A stretch of 64,000 nt of DNA from Epiperipatus broadwayi. Lineage: Eukaryota; Onychophora; Udeonychophora; Euonychophora; Peripatidae. Made by a program: the position numbers and the translations under genes. The notes below the pieces were generated by a model. It did no database searches. It saw only the letters and a program-made list of their open reading frames with translations, and was not told the DNA's origin. Below are positions 12,336-24,190 of the stretch, one piece after another. Position 1 is the stretch's first letter. The number at the start of each line of letters is the position of its first letter. The DNA lies in the NCBI GenBank assembly GCA_028023455.1, contig JAQFVV010000156.1:2125236-2189235 (forward strand). The letters are read 5' to 3'.

Positions 12336-14140
12336 TACTTTTATAAATAAATATTTTAAAAAATTAAACTGCTTTCCCTCTCTTTAATCTCATCACATGC
12401 CACTAAGTAAATAAAATGGTACACGATATTTAAACATCCGCAAAATAATAATAAAAAATAGATATAAATATATAATTGATTTTTATCTTTTTTCGTTTTT
12501 TGCAATGATTACCAAAACATTGTGTAGTTTAAAAAATCCAATTTTACATTTAGTATTTTTAATATCTTTTTTATTATTTCTTTTGGATGTTTTAGACTGA
12601 CTGATAATAATCTTTGAAATTTGATTATATTTGCCAAATGGAAGATTTCTAGAAAGTTGAAATACTGGAAAAAGGCAAAAAAAATGCTTTAAAAATAAGA
12701 GTAAAATTGCACTTTTAAAGCAAATGCTAGACAGATTTTTATTGGAAGGAAAATTGACGAGTGAATGGGAATATTTATACGGTGAATGGCTTTTTATGAT
12801 TCAAGATAATCATAATAACAATATTTGGAAGCTTTTAAAATGTGTGTGGAGACTAAGTTAGAAAGTATTTTAAAAATAATTGAGAAAAATTTATAGTTAA
12901 AAATTAAAATTATAAATAGGATGAAAAAACTAGTAAGCATACAAAATTTATAAAAGCATATATTTATATATTAAGACATATTTTGGGCAAAAAAAAATGA
13001 ATAAATAATAAATTAATGTGAATGAAACTGAAAATATTGTTAAAAATAACTTTAAAGACTTTCAAATCACAAGATCTACTACTGCAACTTTAAGAAGTTA
13101 AATAAATATTGACTTGAAGTCATTCAAAAGATTCCATTGATAATTTTTGGCAGTAACCATAAGTCGACAAATTATATAAAACCTTGAACTTTAAACAAAG
13201 AAGCTAATCCTCTTTGGGTGGAGAAATTAGCAAGAATATCTTTGTTATGTTTTGCCAATTAGATGGAATCTCACTATTGTCTATTAATCATAGATATATA
13301 ATTTTAATTAATTATTTTCAGAAAAAAACAAACAGAATTTTACATTTTGGTTTTGACAATATATTTAAGAAATATATTATGACAAGTATTGATATTGTTA
13401 CAATTTGATTTAAAGGTATCAAACTGTCTGTACTCACAGTCTGAACTACAATCTCTTCAGAGAAATATATTAATGATTATTACTAATCACATATTATACT
13501 AGAAGTTTTATCCATGGTAACATATGCACTTTAAATCTCAGTTAAATATCAATGTATCTGTTTTTAATTATATACAAACACATGGACATTCATGAAGGCT
13601 CGGGTTTAGCAAACAAGAGAATTTGATCATTGCCAATACTTGATTTAAGATATTGCTAATATGTAGATATATTTAGAAAAGCCTTGGTGATCTGGCTCAA
13701 TACTATATTGATTGCATTCTAGTTATACAAAGATACAGAAATCAGGTGTTGAAATTGATTAACTTTTCCAGGAGCATTAATTCCAATCATAACATTATTA
13801 TAAAGAAACTGGAATTAAAAATTTTAAATGATAATGAATAGTTTAGGAAAGAATCTCAGATAAAGCCTAGAGAGTCTTAACCTTCCAAATGATTAATGGT
13901 ATGAGAATACTTTGAGCAGATATTCGGAGAAGTCTACTGAACTCACAAGGGAGAATGATTCTGAATAGAAGACATTGAAAATGATATTACTAAAGACTGC
14001 TAAGATCTCTTTAAGCAAAAAAAAATGAGGGCTAGCAAACTAAGTGCTATGAAAAAAAGCTGAAAAAAGCATAAAATAGTAAAAAATGTAAATAGTAAAA
14101 TGGATACAACCTAGTATAAGTGTGTCAACAATAAAGATTG
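12336..14140. other. AT-rich DNA; possible 5' part of a LINE relic
   Basis: No protein can be read with confidence. The + strand leads into a reverse-transcriptase relic after 14,640, so part of this stretch may be its decayed endonuclease region, but no endonuclease motif could be identified. Confidence 0.35.
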
Positions 14141-14360
14141 TTAAAACAGTAGCAAACTCTCCATACAGTAATGCCACCAATCTAGCTACAGTTCTGTCAG
14201 ATCCAAGGATCTTCACTGGTGAAAGCCATAACTAGAAACTAGTCTGGGGATATTGGACGAGTAAGCACTAGGTAGGGATTCTATGCACAAACTTTCTTGC
14301 AGCCATCGATTTTAAGGCTTGCATTGGGTGATACTATTGTATAGTTTGCTACTGTTTTAA
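14141..14360 (+). mobile_element. MITE with a decayed hammerhead-like core
   Basis: The 220-bp element has terminal inverted repeats that are perfect over the first 18 bases (TTAAAACAGTAGCAAACT at 14,141 and its complement ending at 14,360). The right flank is TA; the left flank is TG, probably a mutated TA duplication. In the middle lie CTGGTGA (14,216-14,222, one change from CTGATGA), a 12-base spacer, GAAACTAGTC (14,235-14,244) and TGGGG, the order of a hammerhead ribozyme core. The A-to-G change in the invariant core would block cleavage. It is inserted upstream of, or inside, a LINE relic. Confidence 0.65.
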
Positions 14361-14639
14361 TAACTTATATACATATAGGAAATTATGTTCATGTCATAAA
14401 TAGGGATTGTACAAGAGTGATAATATGGTGGTAAATAGATGTCTAAAAATAAAAAAAATTATACTACATTGATTTTGCTTATCAGAATATTAATTAACTA
14501 AGAATAAAAAAAAAGAATGCATTCTGGTATTTTTTTTTTTTAAAAAGCACAGTGAATCTGTCTATTTATTAATATACTTTAATTGAAGATGAAAAAATTA
14601 TATGGAAAAACTGTAGAACTTGAATGATAGTGCTGATTT

Positions 14640-15780
14640 TAATTTGATAAAGGATTATTAGCTCTTTCTAATGGTAAAGCCTTAGTGTTGATGAGATTTT
14701 TTGGAAATTATAGATACAGAGTAGTGTTTCAGTCTAAAATCACACAATTTCATTACTTATCGTATGGATATGGTTAATGGCCCGAAGAATAATGGGTCTT
14801 TTATAATTACAGTATCCAAAAAAATATAATGTGACAGGTTTAAAGCCTATAGAATGATAAATCTGATCCCTCACACTTCCAAAATTTTGTTAGATTATTA
14901 GGAAATGATATAATCATTGTATGAAACAATTTCTCGATAAGACTCAAGGTTCAGGAGAGGGATTATCACTAGCAATGTCATCAAATTAAGAATTTTGGAA
15001 GAAAGAAAGATAAACCTAAACAGGTTTCTATAAATATGCTTTAAAAAAAGTATTTGATTATGTCTTTGTATGGACTGTTTCCAATTTTGTAATAAATGGA
15101 TTTCCCAATGCATGTCATCTCTATTATTTTAATCTATGATATCATGGCTAGATTCATACTAAAAAATGGCTTAAAATGAGACACTAGAAATGGTTGTCCA
15201 TTGTCATCTAAATTAGTTAATATTTTCATTATGGCTTAATGGTTAAAGTGACGAAAGAAAAAACAAGGCTGTGTTTAACTATGGGCAGTCACATCCAATC
15301 AATTAAATATCAGATGGCAATTGTTGTTGGATCTGAAACACTAGCAACAATGATGCAAACAATAAAGTTGCTACTCAATTTGATACATGTATAAATGTGA
15401 AAAGATATGTATAAATGTGATAATCCTCTATTAAATTAGGAAATGAGATGGTAGAACAGCATGGAGAATTATGCATGGTGAATATGGGATATATAGAAAA
15501 AATGAAATGGTGAAAAAGCATTTTAATGAAAAATTATACTTGCAAATGTCAAACACTCTCTAAATCTAAAATTACAAAAGATAATAATGAAGTCAACAAA
15601 AAACTGTACAAAATTCAATATAATGAGTAAACATATTTAAAAGCGATATAGATGTAAATATTGATAATCTTGTAGGAAGATATAATAAAATGAGTAAAAT
15701 ATATATATTAAAAATTAAAAGCAGATTTGATATATAAAAATGTACTTGTCCAATTACTGTTAGCACAAGAATAGAAAACA
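14640..15780 (+). pseudogene. Non-LTR reverse transcriptase relic
   Basis: In broken + frames the reading gives a run like GKALVLMRFFGNYRYRVV, then FRRGIITSNVIKLRILEERK (about 14,950-15,015; the family pattern is 'gFR.GR.T.DNI..LR.l.E'). Next comes a worn 'D...AFD..' segment near 15,045-15,070, a GFPMHVI-like segment near 15,100, and a RNGCPLSSKLVNIF block (about 15,187-15,230). That last block is the conserved 'R-Q/N-G-C-P-L-S-P' motif B of LINE reverse transcriptases. The following DD box is not visible. It is clearly inactive; the clade is uncertain. Confidence 0.55.
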
Positions 15781-16400
15781 TCAACTTATTACGATGTTGG
15801 GAATTCGCTTGACAGTAGTACCCTATTACCTAGTTATTCCGCCTGCCTTCAGGCAAGCAATTTAAATCTTTGGTCATTAGTGTTTACAAACACATTTTTT
15901 TTTTAAAAAATCACTTATGATTTCGATTAATAGATCATGTTAAGATAATAGGGTATTATAATTACATGTAACTAACGTCACAATAATCCGAGAATTTCGC
16001 AGCACATCATGCATCGTTAATAGAAAATTAAATGGTTATATTATGCAAGCAAGAACAATTGCATAAAAATACATACGACGGGTAATAATTTTATTAATTA
16101 TAAAGTCAAAAAACTACGAAATAATTATTATTTAATACTGACTAAAATATATTGCCAAATAAAAGTCATTAGTAATAAAATCACATTAGAGAAACCTTAC
16201 GCCATTATTAAAATAATACATAATCTCAACGTCAAAAAAAAACAACAACATTATTTTCGCAGTTTGTAATTTTTTCAATCTTCGAAAAGTCACTCGATTT
16301 ATAGAAAACGTATATGGAGAAATGCCATTGTAAAATGTTGCTGATTTTCACCAATATTATTCGAACATATGTCTATATTTTAAATTAGTTTCTTAATTAT
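15781..16400. other. Upstream flank of the MNT gene
   Basis: This is somewhat richer in CpG than its surroundings (ATCCGAG, TTTCGCAG, ACGACGGG, CACTCG) and holds no repeat copy that I recognise elsewhere in the window. It may include distal promoter or 5' untranslated sequence, or a divergent transcript, but no coding sequence is supported. Confidence 0.4.
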
Positions 16401-16410
16401 TTGTGTTCAT

Positions 16411-16418
16411 TTACGTCA
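16411..16418. promoter_or_regulatory. CRE/ATF-like site
   Basis: TTACGTCA, the complement of TGACGTAA, is one base from the full CRE and contains the core TGACG. It lies about 355 bp upstream of the MNT start codon in the CpG-richer stretch. Function is inferred from sequence alone. Confidence 0.35.
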
Positions 16419-16557
16419 CGCCCAAACGAAACAAAAACAAATAAAGCGTGTACCTATACTATATTAGAAAAAATAAAGGGAGGAAGCATGGAATAGCCAA
16501 AACTTAAACATGTGATTCATACAATAACGCCTCCTGACATCACTTGGATCAAAATTG

Positions 16558-16583
16558 ATTGGCTGATTTTCAATACTGCCAAT
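16558..16583. promoter_or_regulatory. Pair of opposed CCAAT boxes
   Basis: ATTGG at 16,558-16,562 (within TGATTGGCTGA, a good NF-Y context on the minus strand) and CCAAT at 16,579-16,583 face opposite ways, two helical turns apart. They lie about 190-215 bp before the start codon, a usual place for NF-Y sites in animal promoters. Confidence 0.45.
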
Positions 16584-16591
16584 CATTTTAC

Positions 16592-16597
16592 CACGTG
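16592..16597. promoter_or_regulatory. E-box CACGTG upstream of MNT
   Basis: A palindromic CACGTG (in ACCACGTGGT) lies about 175 bp before the start codon and 9 bp after the CCAAT pair. MYC-MAX and MNT-MAX dimers bind exactly this site, so feedback control by the MAX network is possible. A second CACGTG spans the exon 1/intron 1 junction at 16,834-16,839. Confidence 0.45.
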
Positions 16598-16644
16598 GTG
16601 CAATGGAATTTTAGCTTAGCGCCAGTGTGTTTTGATCGCCTCCT

Positions 16645-16655
16645 CGCCATCTTGG
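16645..16655 (-). promoter_or_regulatory. YY1-like initiator element
   Basis: CGCCATCTTGG, complement CCAAGATGGCG, matches the core AAGATGGCG of the YY1 motif that sits near transcription starts in many animal genes. It is about 120 bp upstream of the start codon, so the start of transcription may lie close by. Confidence 0.4.
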
Positions 16656-16772
16656 GAGAATTTTTATTGCACATGAAAAATATTACTTTAAATTGACCCT
16701 TTTTTTATAAACGGGAAAGGATTGTTACAAAGAAGTACCGTGGGCTCAATTTAATTGTACCACTAATTTATA

Positions 16773-16839
16773 ATGAGCCTTGAAACATTACTAGAAGCAG
16801 CTAAATATTTGGAGTATCATGCTCAAGCGAAAGCACGTG
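16773..16839 (+). CDS. MNT: MNT coding exon 1 (SIN3-interaction helix)
   Basis: Begins at the first ATG of the reading frame and encodes 22 codons plus one base. The helix pattern L-L-E-A-A-x-Y-L-E is the SID motif of MNT and MXD proteins. The donor is GTAAGT at 16,840. The last six exon bases form CACGTG. Confidence 0.92.
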
Positions 16840-17900
16840 GTAAGTAGCACATGCTTCCACGCTGTTCAAAATTTTTTATTTTTTATTTTTATTATAGCTC
16901 TTAAATTTAAATGTTAAAAGCAAAATTAATATTATTTAATTATGTTATGCTGTTTTAATCATGCTAATAATTCTTGCGATGCTGTTTCATCTTCAAAGCA
17001 TTAATCCGCGAAACAGATTTATAAGGAAAGATCATTTTTTTAACACGTAAATATTTGCATATTTAATTTTATGGCGTGTAATCTAAAACTGTAATGCTTG
17101 TTTCTCGTAGGTGAAAATCCTCCAGATTATAATACCTTTACCCAGATTACTGCAGAATTAGAATTGAATTCAAGAAATGAAGAAGATTCGAATAATATTT
17201 CTAAATATTCGCTATCCGACGATTCTAAGGAAAGGCGAAGAGCGGGCGGGTATGTTTTTATTTTATTTTTTCCTATATATTTTTATACCAGCGTTTATTG
17301 GATATCAGTAACGGCTGTTGTTTTTTTTTTTTTTTTAAAAGAAGAAAAAAAAATTAATGGCAAGAAAAATTAAATAAATAATAAAGCTTATTTCTTCCTT
17401 TTATTTGCAACAAAATTTTATATGTTATTTTTTTTTCAAAAATTAGGGCTGGTACCCGGGAAGTACATAATAAATTGGAAAAAAATAGGTGAGTGATCAA
17501 ATTAGGCCCACTGTACATTCTTTACACGCTAACACAATGGCCTTTTCCGCACTTTGGTTATCTCATCTTTTTTATGATGTCTAATAATTATGCTGGATTT
17601 TCTCTTTAATAGCTTCTTATTACTAACTGCAATTTAAATAGTGTAGTGAATTGTAATTTAAAAGCTTATAAATGCAATTAGTAAATTTTTTATTATTAAT
17701 TTTAATTGTAACGTGTTTTCTTGTCGGCTAGCCGGCCATCATGCGTTAGAATATTTGCATAATGTAATAGAGGTTGTTGTTATTGTAGGCGTGCACATCT
17801 TAAAGAATGTTTTGAAACGCTGAAACGGCAGATACCCAGCATGGACGACAAAAAAACATCAAATCTAAGTATTTTAAGGAGTGCACTCCGTTACATACAG
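16773..17900 (+). CDS. MNT: MNT, MAX-binding transcriptional repressor (first four coding exons)
   Basis: MNT pairs with MAX through a bHLH-zipper, binds CACGTG and recruits SIN3 to repress MYC targets in the nucleus. Exons 16,773-16,839, 17,111-17,249, 17,447-17,488 and 17,789-17,900 join in frame to 120 codons with GT-AG introns. Residues 1-23 form the SIN3-interaction helix (SLETLLEAAKYLEYHAQAKA). Residues 24-70 are a hydrophilic acidic linker. From about 71 come RRAGGAGTREVHNKLEKNRR, then helix 1, the loop with PSMDDKKTSNLS and helix 2 ending at RSALRYIQ. The His, Glu and Arg that contact CACGTG are present. The order SIN3 helix, GTREVHNKLEKNRRAHLKECFE and DDKKTSNLS is specific for MNT rather than MXD or MYC. 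The zipper and C terminus are not in the window. Confidence 0.93.
17111..17249 (+). CDS. MNT: MNT coding exon 2 (acidic linker)
   Basis: The acceptor TTTCTCGTAG ends at 17,110 and the donor is GTATGT at 17,250. The exon is 139 nt, entering in phase after one base and leaving after two. It encodes GENPPDYNTF, then a Ser/Asn/Glu-rich linker and the start of a basic RRAGG stretch. Reading through the donor stays open for about 40 codons, but these are poly-Phe/Lys and not conserved. Confidence 0.88.
17447..17488 (+). CDS. MNT: MNT coding exon 3 (basic region)
   Basis: A 42-nt micro-exon between AAAATTAG and GTGAGT. It encodes AGTREVHNKLEKN and two bases of the next Arg codon, so the DNA-contacting His and Glu are here and the contacting Arg is in exon 4. 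The frame is continuous with both neighbours. Confidence 0.92.
17789..17900 (+). CDS. MNT: MNT coding exon 4 (helix-loop-helix)
   Basis: The acceptor TATTGTAG ends at 17,788 and the donor is GTTAGT at 17,901. The 112-nt exon encodes RAHLKECFETLKRQIP, the loop MDDKKTSNLS and helix 2 ILRSALRYIQ, ending exactly on a codon boundary. The next expected residues (the K/R-E-rich start of the zipper) were searched for by eye on the + strand and not found. Confidence 0.92.
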
Positions 17901-19969
17901 GTTAGTAGATGTCTTCGCTTTTTTTGATACTTATTTTCTCTTAATTTCTTTTTCTGAATTATTCCACACTCGGCCAGTCACATTGCTCTTGCTCTTCTTT
18001 TTATGATTTGCTACCCACTTGTATAATTTATGGTTAAAATAATTCTACCCTAATATAGAATTGAATTTTATTAATATTTATTTATTTATAATCATTGTAC
18101 ACAACTAAACCTTATAAAAGTAATGTCTATTTAAAATTAAAGGCGAATGTATAATTATTCAGATTCTTGGGCACTTTAATATCAAAAGCACATGGTTGCT
18201 AAAAGCGTTTTTTCTGGATTGTTTCATTTCAAAATATAGGGATGAATATATTTAAAGGTTTTTAAAATATATATACACTCGTATATCGTTTTAACGTGCT
18301 AGTGTCTTGATTTTTGTTTAAGTACTTTATTATTTTGCTTGAAACATAATTATTATTTTTTAAATATTTATCATTTGTATTTTGTTCCCTCGGTTAATGA
18401 AATTGGACTTTGATATTATATAAATAGACTGCATCATATTATAATCTATTTTTTATTTTATAGCTCTTCAACATTTATTAGCCCAATTTCTAGGATGATC
18501 TGGACTTTTATTATCTATCTAAAAGTAGCTAGATTTATTGACCCCTATTGAATCCCTAACTAAAATAAAAAATTGGAAGTTTATCCTCCAGGATTCAAAA
18601 TGAGGTGTGGACGTGGAGAATAAATAAGGTAATCAATACACCACAAGGCACTTAGATCTAAATTTGTCAATTTGTTTGTAAATTTATTAATTTGTCATTT
18701 AAAGATTTATTTGTTCTGAGCTTGAAGTTCAGGGACATAGCAGATTGATACAATAATTAATTAACCACAAGGCCTTTGTTATCTATAGAAGTCAGTCTGT
18801 TCAAATAAGTGTCATTATCATTAATTATTTGTCAAATAGAAAATTCCAGTATCATTTCAGATTATGTTCCCCAGGCATTTTCTATATCTTTGCAAAACAT
18901 TCATGGCTTCTCTTTTCCATAATCTCATCTATTAAGTTGTTTTTTTGTGTATGTTTTTTTCACATCTTGCTCTGTAAAATGTTACCTGAAATAGATGTGC
19001 AATTCTTCATCTTTTTAATTCTGTCATTCATCTTTTTTCATTTGTTTTGATGCTATAAATTTTAATCTTTATTTTATAGTCTTCTAAACTCACATCTCTA
19101 AATCTATCAATACTATATTTCAAATAAAATGTTAGTAAATCTTTTTCTTAGATCTTAATTTTAGAAAGCCATTGCATAATCTTTTATCATATTAAAAAGC
19201 CTATTTATCTCCTATCATTATTTGATCAATCTACAGTGTATTTTCTCGCCCATTTATCTTCTCAATGAGAGTCATTTGCTTTAAAATCACATTTATTTTC
19301 AACATAACTTTCTACTAACTTCATTAATTTCTCATTTTTTAATTCAATCACCATCATAATTTTGCTAATGAGTAAATGATTACTTAATTGATTCCCCTAT
19401 ATAAAATAAAAAGGATAATAGTATTCTCAATCTGGCCAATAGAATGTTAACTACTATACTTCCATACTTTGGTGTTACAAGTGGTTGACGATATAATAAA
19501 ACTTGGCAAGCAATGCCAATTAGTCAGTAAATTTGATTTAAAAAACTCACTTATTTCCATTCTTAGGAGTATTAGTAGCAAATGTGAGACTTGATTTGGG
19601 GTCATTTTTGTTTTACATTCATGGAATATGACTTACTTTTGGAATTTTTTTCAGCAATCTTATTTAGTGTTTTCACATTTGTATAAGAAATGCAATTGTC
19701 TTTTCTGTTGTTATTATTTTAACTTATGTTTTTATTTGTTTCAAACTATTGGTTTTATAGTATACATTTTGTAAATTATTGCTCTTTAATAGAATTTAAA
19801 AACTTTGATGTAATGTTTTAATATTAAGATCAAAAATAGCAGTGAAATTGATTAATTACTTTGACTGGATTTTCTTATCATTCTTTATTTTGAATGTAAA
19901 AAAATTTACTGCTGAAATGAATATTTGAAATATATGCATTCTTCATATACCTGGAGCTTAATTGAAAAT
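17901..19969. other. Intron sequence without recognised features
   Basis: The first 700 bases look unique and AT-rich. From about 18,780 to 19,400 the minus strand reads fairly openly with Lys/Glu-rich segments such as LMKLVESYVENKCDFK, possibly a decayed retrotransposon linker. No diagnostic motif was found. Confidence 0.4.
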
Positions 19970-21490
19970 GTAGGGGATTTGAACACAGACTTTCAAGCAC
20001 TCTTCAACTATCCACACTTTCTCATACCATTGATATACATGACCACACAAATGTAGAAAAGATAAATAATCACCAATATATGTATTTTTTGCTGAACCAG
20101 CATTCATCAGTTAATCCAGATATCATCTCCCACATATATAATCAGTGCTCAATTTATATTAAGATAGCAAATCTCTTCATACTTTAATGGACAGGCTTCA
20201 ATCTACTCCAACTCTTCATCCATCCATATCATTGAAAATCTGATGATAGAATGCCCATATCCTGTGCTGATGCCAATATTCTTGTTACGCCCCTCTTGAC
20301 CTCACTGATTTCTCATGTATTTAAATATATAGAAGAGGGATGGGCAGGATGCAGGCTTAATATGTAATATTTGAAGTACAGGCATTCTTCATATACATGG
20401 AGCTTAATGGTAAATATAGGGGATTTGAACATAGACTTTTAAGCACCCTTCAACTATTCACACTATCTTATACCACTGATACAATACACATATAGAAAAG
20501 ATACATAATCACCAATATATTTATTTCATGCTGAATCAGCACTTATCAATTTGCCCAGATCGTCATCTCTCACACATATATATAATCAGTGCTCAGTTTA
20601 TATTACGATAGCAAATCTTCATACTTTAATGGACAGGCTTCAGTCTACTCCAACTCTTCAGCTATCCATACCATTGCAAATCTGATGATGGAGTAACTTG
20701 AGGTCAACATAGGCATAACAATAATATTGGCATCAGCATGGGATTTGGGCATTTCCATCATTATATTTTCAATGGTATGGATGGCTGAAGAGTTTGAGTA
20801 GATTAAAGCCTATCCATTAAAATATGAAGATTGGCTATCTTAATATAAATTGAGTACTGATTATATATGTGTATGGGAGATGATGACTTGGACCAACTGA
20901 TGAGTGGTGGTTCAGCATGAAATACATATATTGATGATTATTTATCTTTTCTACATGTGTGTGGTTATGTGTATCAGTGATGTGAGATAGTGTGGATAGT
21001 TGAAGGGTGCTTGAAAGTCTGTGTTCAAATCCATTATATTTACAATTAAACTTAAGATACATGATGAATTCCTGTATTTCAAATATTACACATAAAGCCT
21101 GCATCCTGCCCATCTCTTTTCTATGTATTTAAATGGATAAGGTCCTATACATGAGAAATCAGTGTCTTGAAGTCAACATGAGCATAACAATAATATTGGC
21201 ATCAGCATAGGATTTGGGCATTTCATCATCAGATTTTTAATGGAATGGAGGGCTAAAGAGTTGGAGGTTGAAGTAGATTTATACCTGTCCATTAAAGTAT
21301 GAAGATTTGCTATCTTAATATAAACTGAGCACCGATTATATATGTGTGTGGAAGATGACAATATGGACCAACTGATAAGTGCAGGTTCAGTACAAAATAC
21401 GTATATTAGTGATTATTTATCTTTTCTATATGTGTGTGGTCATGTGTATCAGTGATGTGAGATAATGTGGACAGTTGAATGGCGTTGAAA
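19970..21490. repeat. Four-part palindromic array of a tRNA-like fold-back family
   Basis: Four related units of about 360-450 bp lie in the order a, b, b-inverted, a-inverted with the axis near 20,755. Units a (about 19,970-20,385) and b (20,385-20,750) are direct copies: both begin with a GGGGATTTGAACA-type box and contain ACTTTAATGGACAGGCTTCA. Units b-inverted (20,757-21,115) and a-inverted (21,115-21,490) mirror them, for example GTCTGTGTTCAAATCC at 21,017-21,032. The outward-facing ends look like tRNA 3' halves (B-box TGTTCAAATCC). It is the same family as 11,785-12,335. Confidence 0.7.
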
Positions 21491-22540
21491 TGAAAACCTA
21501 AGACATATTTTTACCTTATTGGGAAATCTTTTCCTATCTATCTGTGTTGCATTATTTGTTTAGGGTGCAAATTTGAAGTTGGTAAAATTTACCATCAATT
21601 TTGAGCTGTACATATAAATTAGATTTTCAGCTATCATTTTCTGTCAATAACTAAAAATCTTTATGACTTTCCCCCTTTGCTTTGGCCATCTGTTATTTAG
21701 AATTTTATAACTATTATCAGATTCTTATTAGGTAATTTTTAAATAAAATGCTATTTAACTGGATTTATCTAAAACTTAAAATTTAATAACAATTTCTGTT
21801 TTATTTCATTTTCTTTTTTTTTTTTTTGGTAGGATTTTAGAACCATACATTAGAACCATTAAAAATAAACATTCTATACCATTAATACAATATGGAGATA
21901 TATGTGTAAAGATATGTTATTGATTAATCATTGTCCTTAGTTAATAACTATTCACATTACATAGCTGGAATTGGTATGTTTTTAAAATATGGGATCACTT
22001 AATGTTTAATTAAAATTTTTGTCAGTATTAATTTTTGTAATAAAAGTTTGATTGATAAATTTATATACTTGTCTTTCTAAGAGAATTTATTTATTAAAAT
22101 ACAACATAATATTTGAATAATTTTTTATATGGGTAATAATTAATGATTTGTTTTCCTGAATTTACAGGGAAATATATTAATCAAATAATTTCAAAATGTT
22201 GGTCGGATAACTAGAAAAGATTGACAGTAGTAAAGAAAGAAATTATTTTATAAAATTAATATATATGAGAAGAATTTCCTTCAGTAGTTATTGTAACTAA
22301 TCAAATGTGACATTGAAATGAAGGAAAAAATACTAATAAGCTTTTGTTTAATTGGAACTGTTATAAGATTGCTGTGTGATGAAATTGCCTCAAAAAAGAT
22401 AGGAACATATACATCTTTTTTAATGCCTTTTCATTAAACATTATGTAATTCTAAAATTAAAATGCTAGAATATGTTTCTCTATAATGGTTTTAGCTTTAG
22501 AATACAGAAAATTATATTAAGGGAATGCTTTCAGGTAGCA
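21491..22540. other. AT-rich spacer
   Basis: No coding sequence, no repeat shared with the rest of the window and no RNA gene were identified. A poly-T run lies near 21,812-21,826. Confidence 0.5.
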
Positions 22541-22544
22541 ATTA

Positions 22545-24190
22545 TTAGGTGTCATTTTGGAAAGCTAAATGCTCATATTTATTATAGCATTTAAGCCTGT
22601 TCCTATACTTTGATTTGATTGCAGCATAATATGGAAATCCTCCTTCAAATATATGTGTCGCTGTAATGGTAAGCAAAATACAAATAGCTAGTTTTGACAC
22701 ATTGGGTTTCTTTTCTATTGAATTTGTCCAGAAATTATTTAACGGCATGTCCTTGTGTTTTTGATTAATTAAATTAATTACATTTTCATAATCAATTGGA
22801 CTGAAAGCTATTCGTTCATTAAGCTGACTCTGTAAATAGATTCTGAACCAGGACTTAACCTTTACCAGACTTTAAAAAATATTGCAAAAAGATAGATTAT
22901 GAGTCATTCAATTGTTTTAAAATTAGATTGAAATCTTCACTATTTAATTTAAAATTTATTTCAATTAAAAATTCATGCAAGGTAGGAAAATAATTAAAAT
23001 TATTCTGTTCAAGCTATAAAAATCCAGAATTATAACTTACTATTAAAAGATGCAATTTTATCTTTTGCATTAAAAATTGTAATATGATTTCCTTGTAATG
23101 ATAAGTTAATTACATGGCACTTAGTAAAAATATCTGCTAAATACACAATATTCATCAACCATGAGGGATTTGTTAAGAATTCAGTTAAATCCTGTCCTTG
23201 ATTATTTAATGTGAAAAAAAAAATCAATAATCTACTATGAAGTTTATAATGTCTCAATAGTATTTTTCTTATGGACAGTCATCTTGTCACTTCAGTATAT
23301 AATAAAAATGTACTATGTTCATTACACAAAATTTTAAATAATCTGTATTGAAGTGATAAAGATTTTATATATAGTTGACAATTTTTACTGCTTCATACAA
23401 AATAGTTTTTAAATGTATCAATTTTTTTTTTCTATAATGCTTGCCCATGCAAAACACAATGACTTATATTTGTACAAATATCAATACACTTCTTCCAACT
23501 GGTTTTCTGTTTTGTTATGTAATTATTAAATACAGTTGAATATATCTTCTCTGGTAGCTCTTTCTTGTAGACATTCATACATGAGTAAATTTTCTTTAAT
23601 GCTTTTATCATATACATAATGGATAAACACCAATAATATGAGCCCTGTGATATCTGCAGACTCATCCATTTGCAATAAATATTCACTGCAAAGTCTAAAT
23701 CAATGAATTAGCCCTTTCTCTATATTAGCAGAAAGATCTTTGATGTGGCACGAAACAGTAGTATTTGATAATTGTAATATATCTATTTCTTAAGCAGACT
23801 TTGTTTAACATGCATTATATAATGTCTTTACACAAATTTAATGAGCTTTGCTTTAATTGTATGAACTTAGTCTTGAGTGCTATGCGATAACTCATTCGCA
23901 AAGATGCGTCTGTTAACACTTTCATTTTCAATTTTAACAATTGTAATCATTTGAAGTTTAGATTTTTCTAACAAATCGGATCTTCTCTTAGAAAAATGTA
24001 TATCTTTTTATTTGTAAACAGCGTGTTTCATTTCTAAGTGCTTACGAAGTGTAGTTGGAAACATTGAACTGTTTGCTAGTATTTTAGTACATTAAACACA
24101 CAATGCATTGCCAATACACATAAACTCATTCTAAATAACTTTTTTTGTATTTCCTTTTTGTTATGCTCTTAAATCTTGGAAAAATCAATT
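22545..24190 (-). pseudogene. hAT transposase relic, ZBED5-like
   Basis: Read on the minus strand from about 24,190 the pieces appear in family order. First is a worn BED zinc finger (Cys pair near 24,100, a His pair near 24,030). Then comes a Lys-rich linker, a catalytic-region stretch ending SWKKCIDICTNISH (about 23,470-23,520; the family has 'W..C.GvCTDGA.'). Next are FLTNPSWLMNIVYLADIF and INLSLQGNHITIFNAKDKI (about 23,060-23,190), the signature of ZBED5/SCAND3-type hAT proteins. Last is the C-terminal dimerisation segment GGFPYYAAIKSKYRNRL (about 22,590-22,645; the family has 'lCE.gFS.l..IK.K.RnRL'). Many stops and frameshifts show it is dead. TIRs were not located. Confidence 0.75.

Noticed and set aside
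17098-17373. 91-codon frame through MNT exon 2 and its donor
   Set aside because: The part after 17,250 is intron: poly-Phe and Lys, with a clear GTATGT donor and a continuing exon 3.
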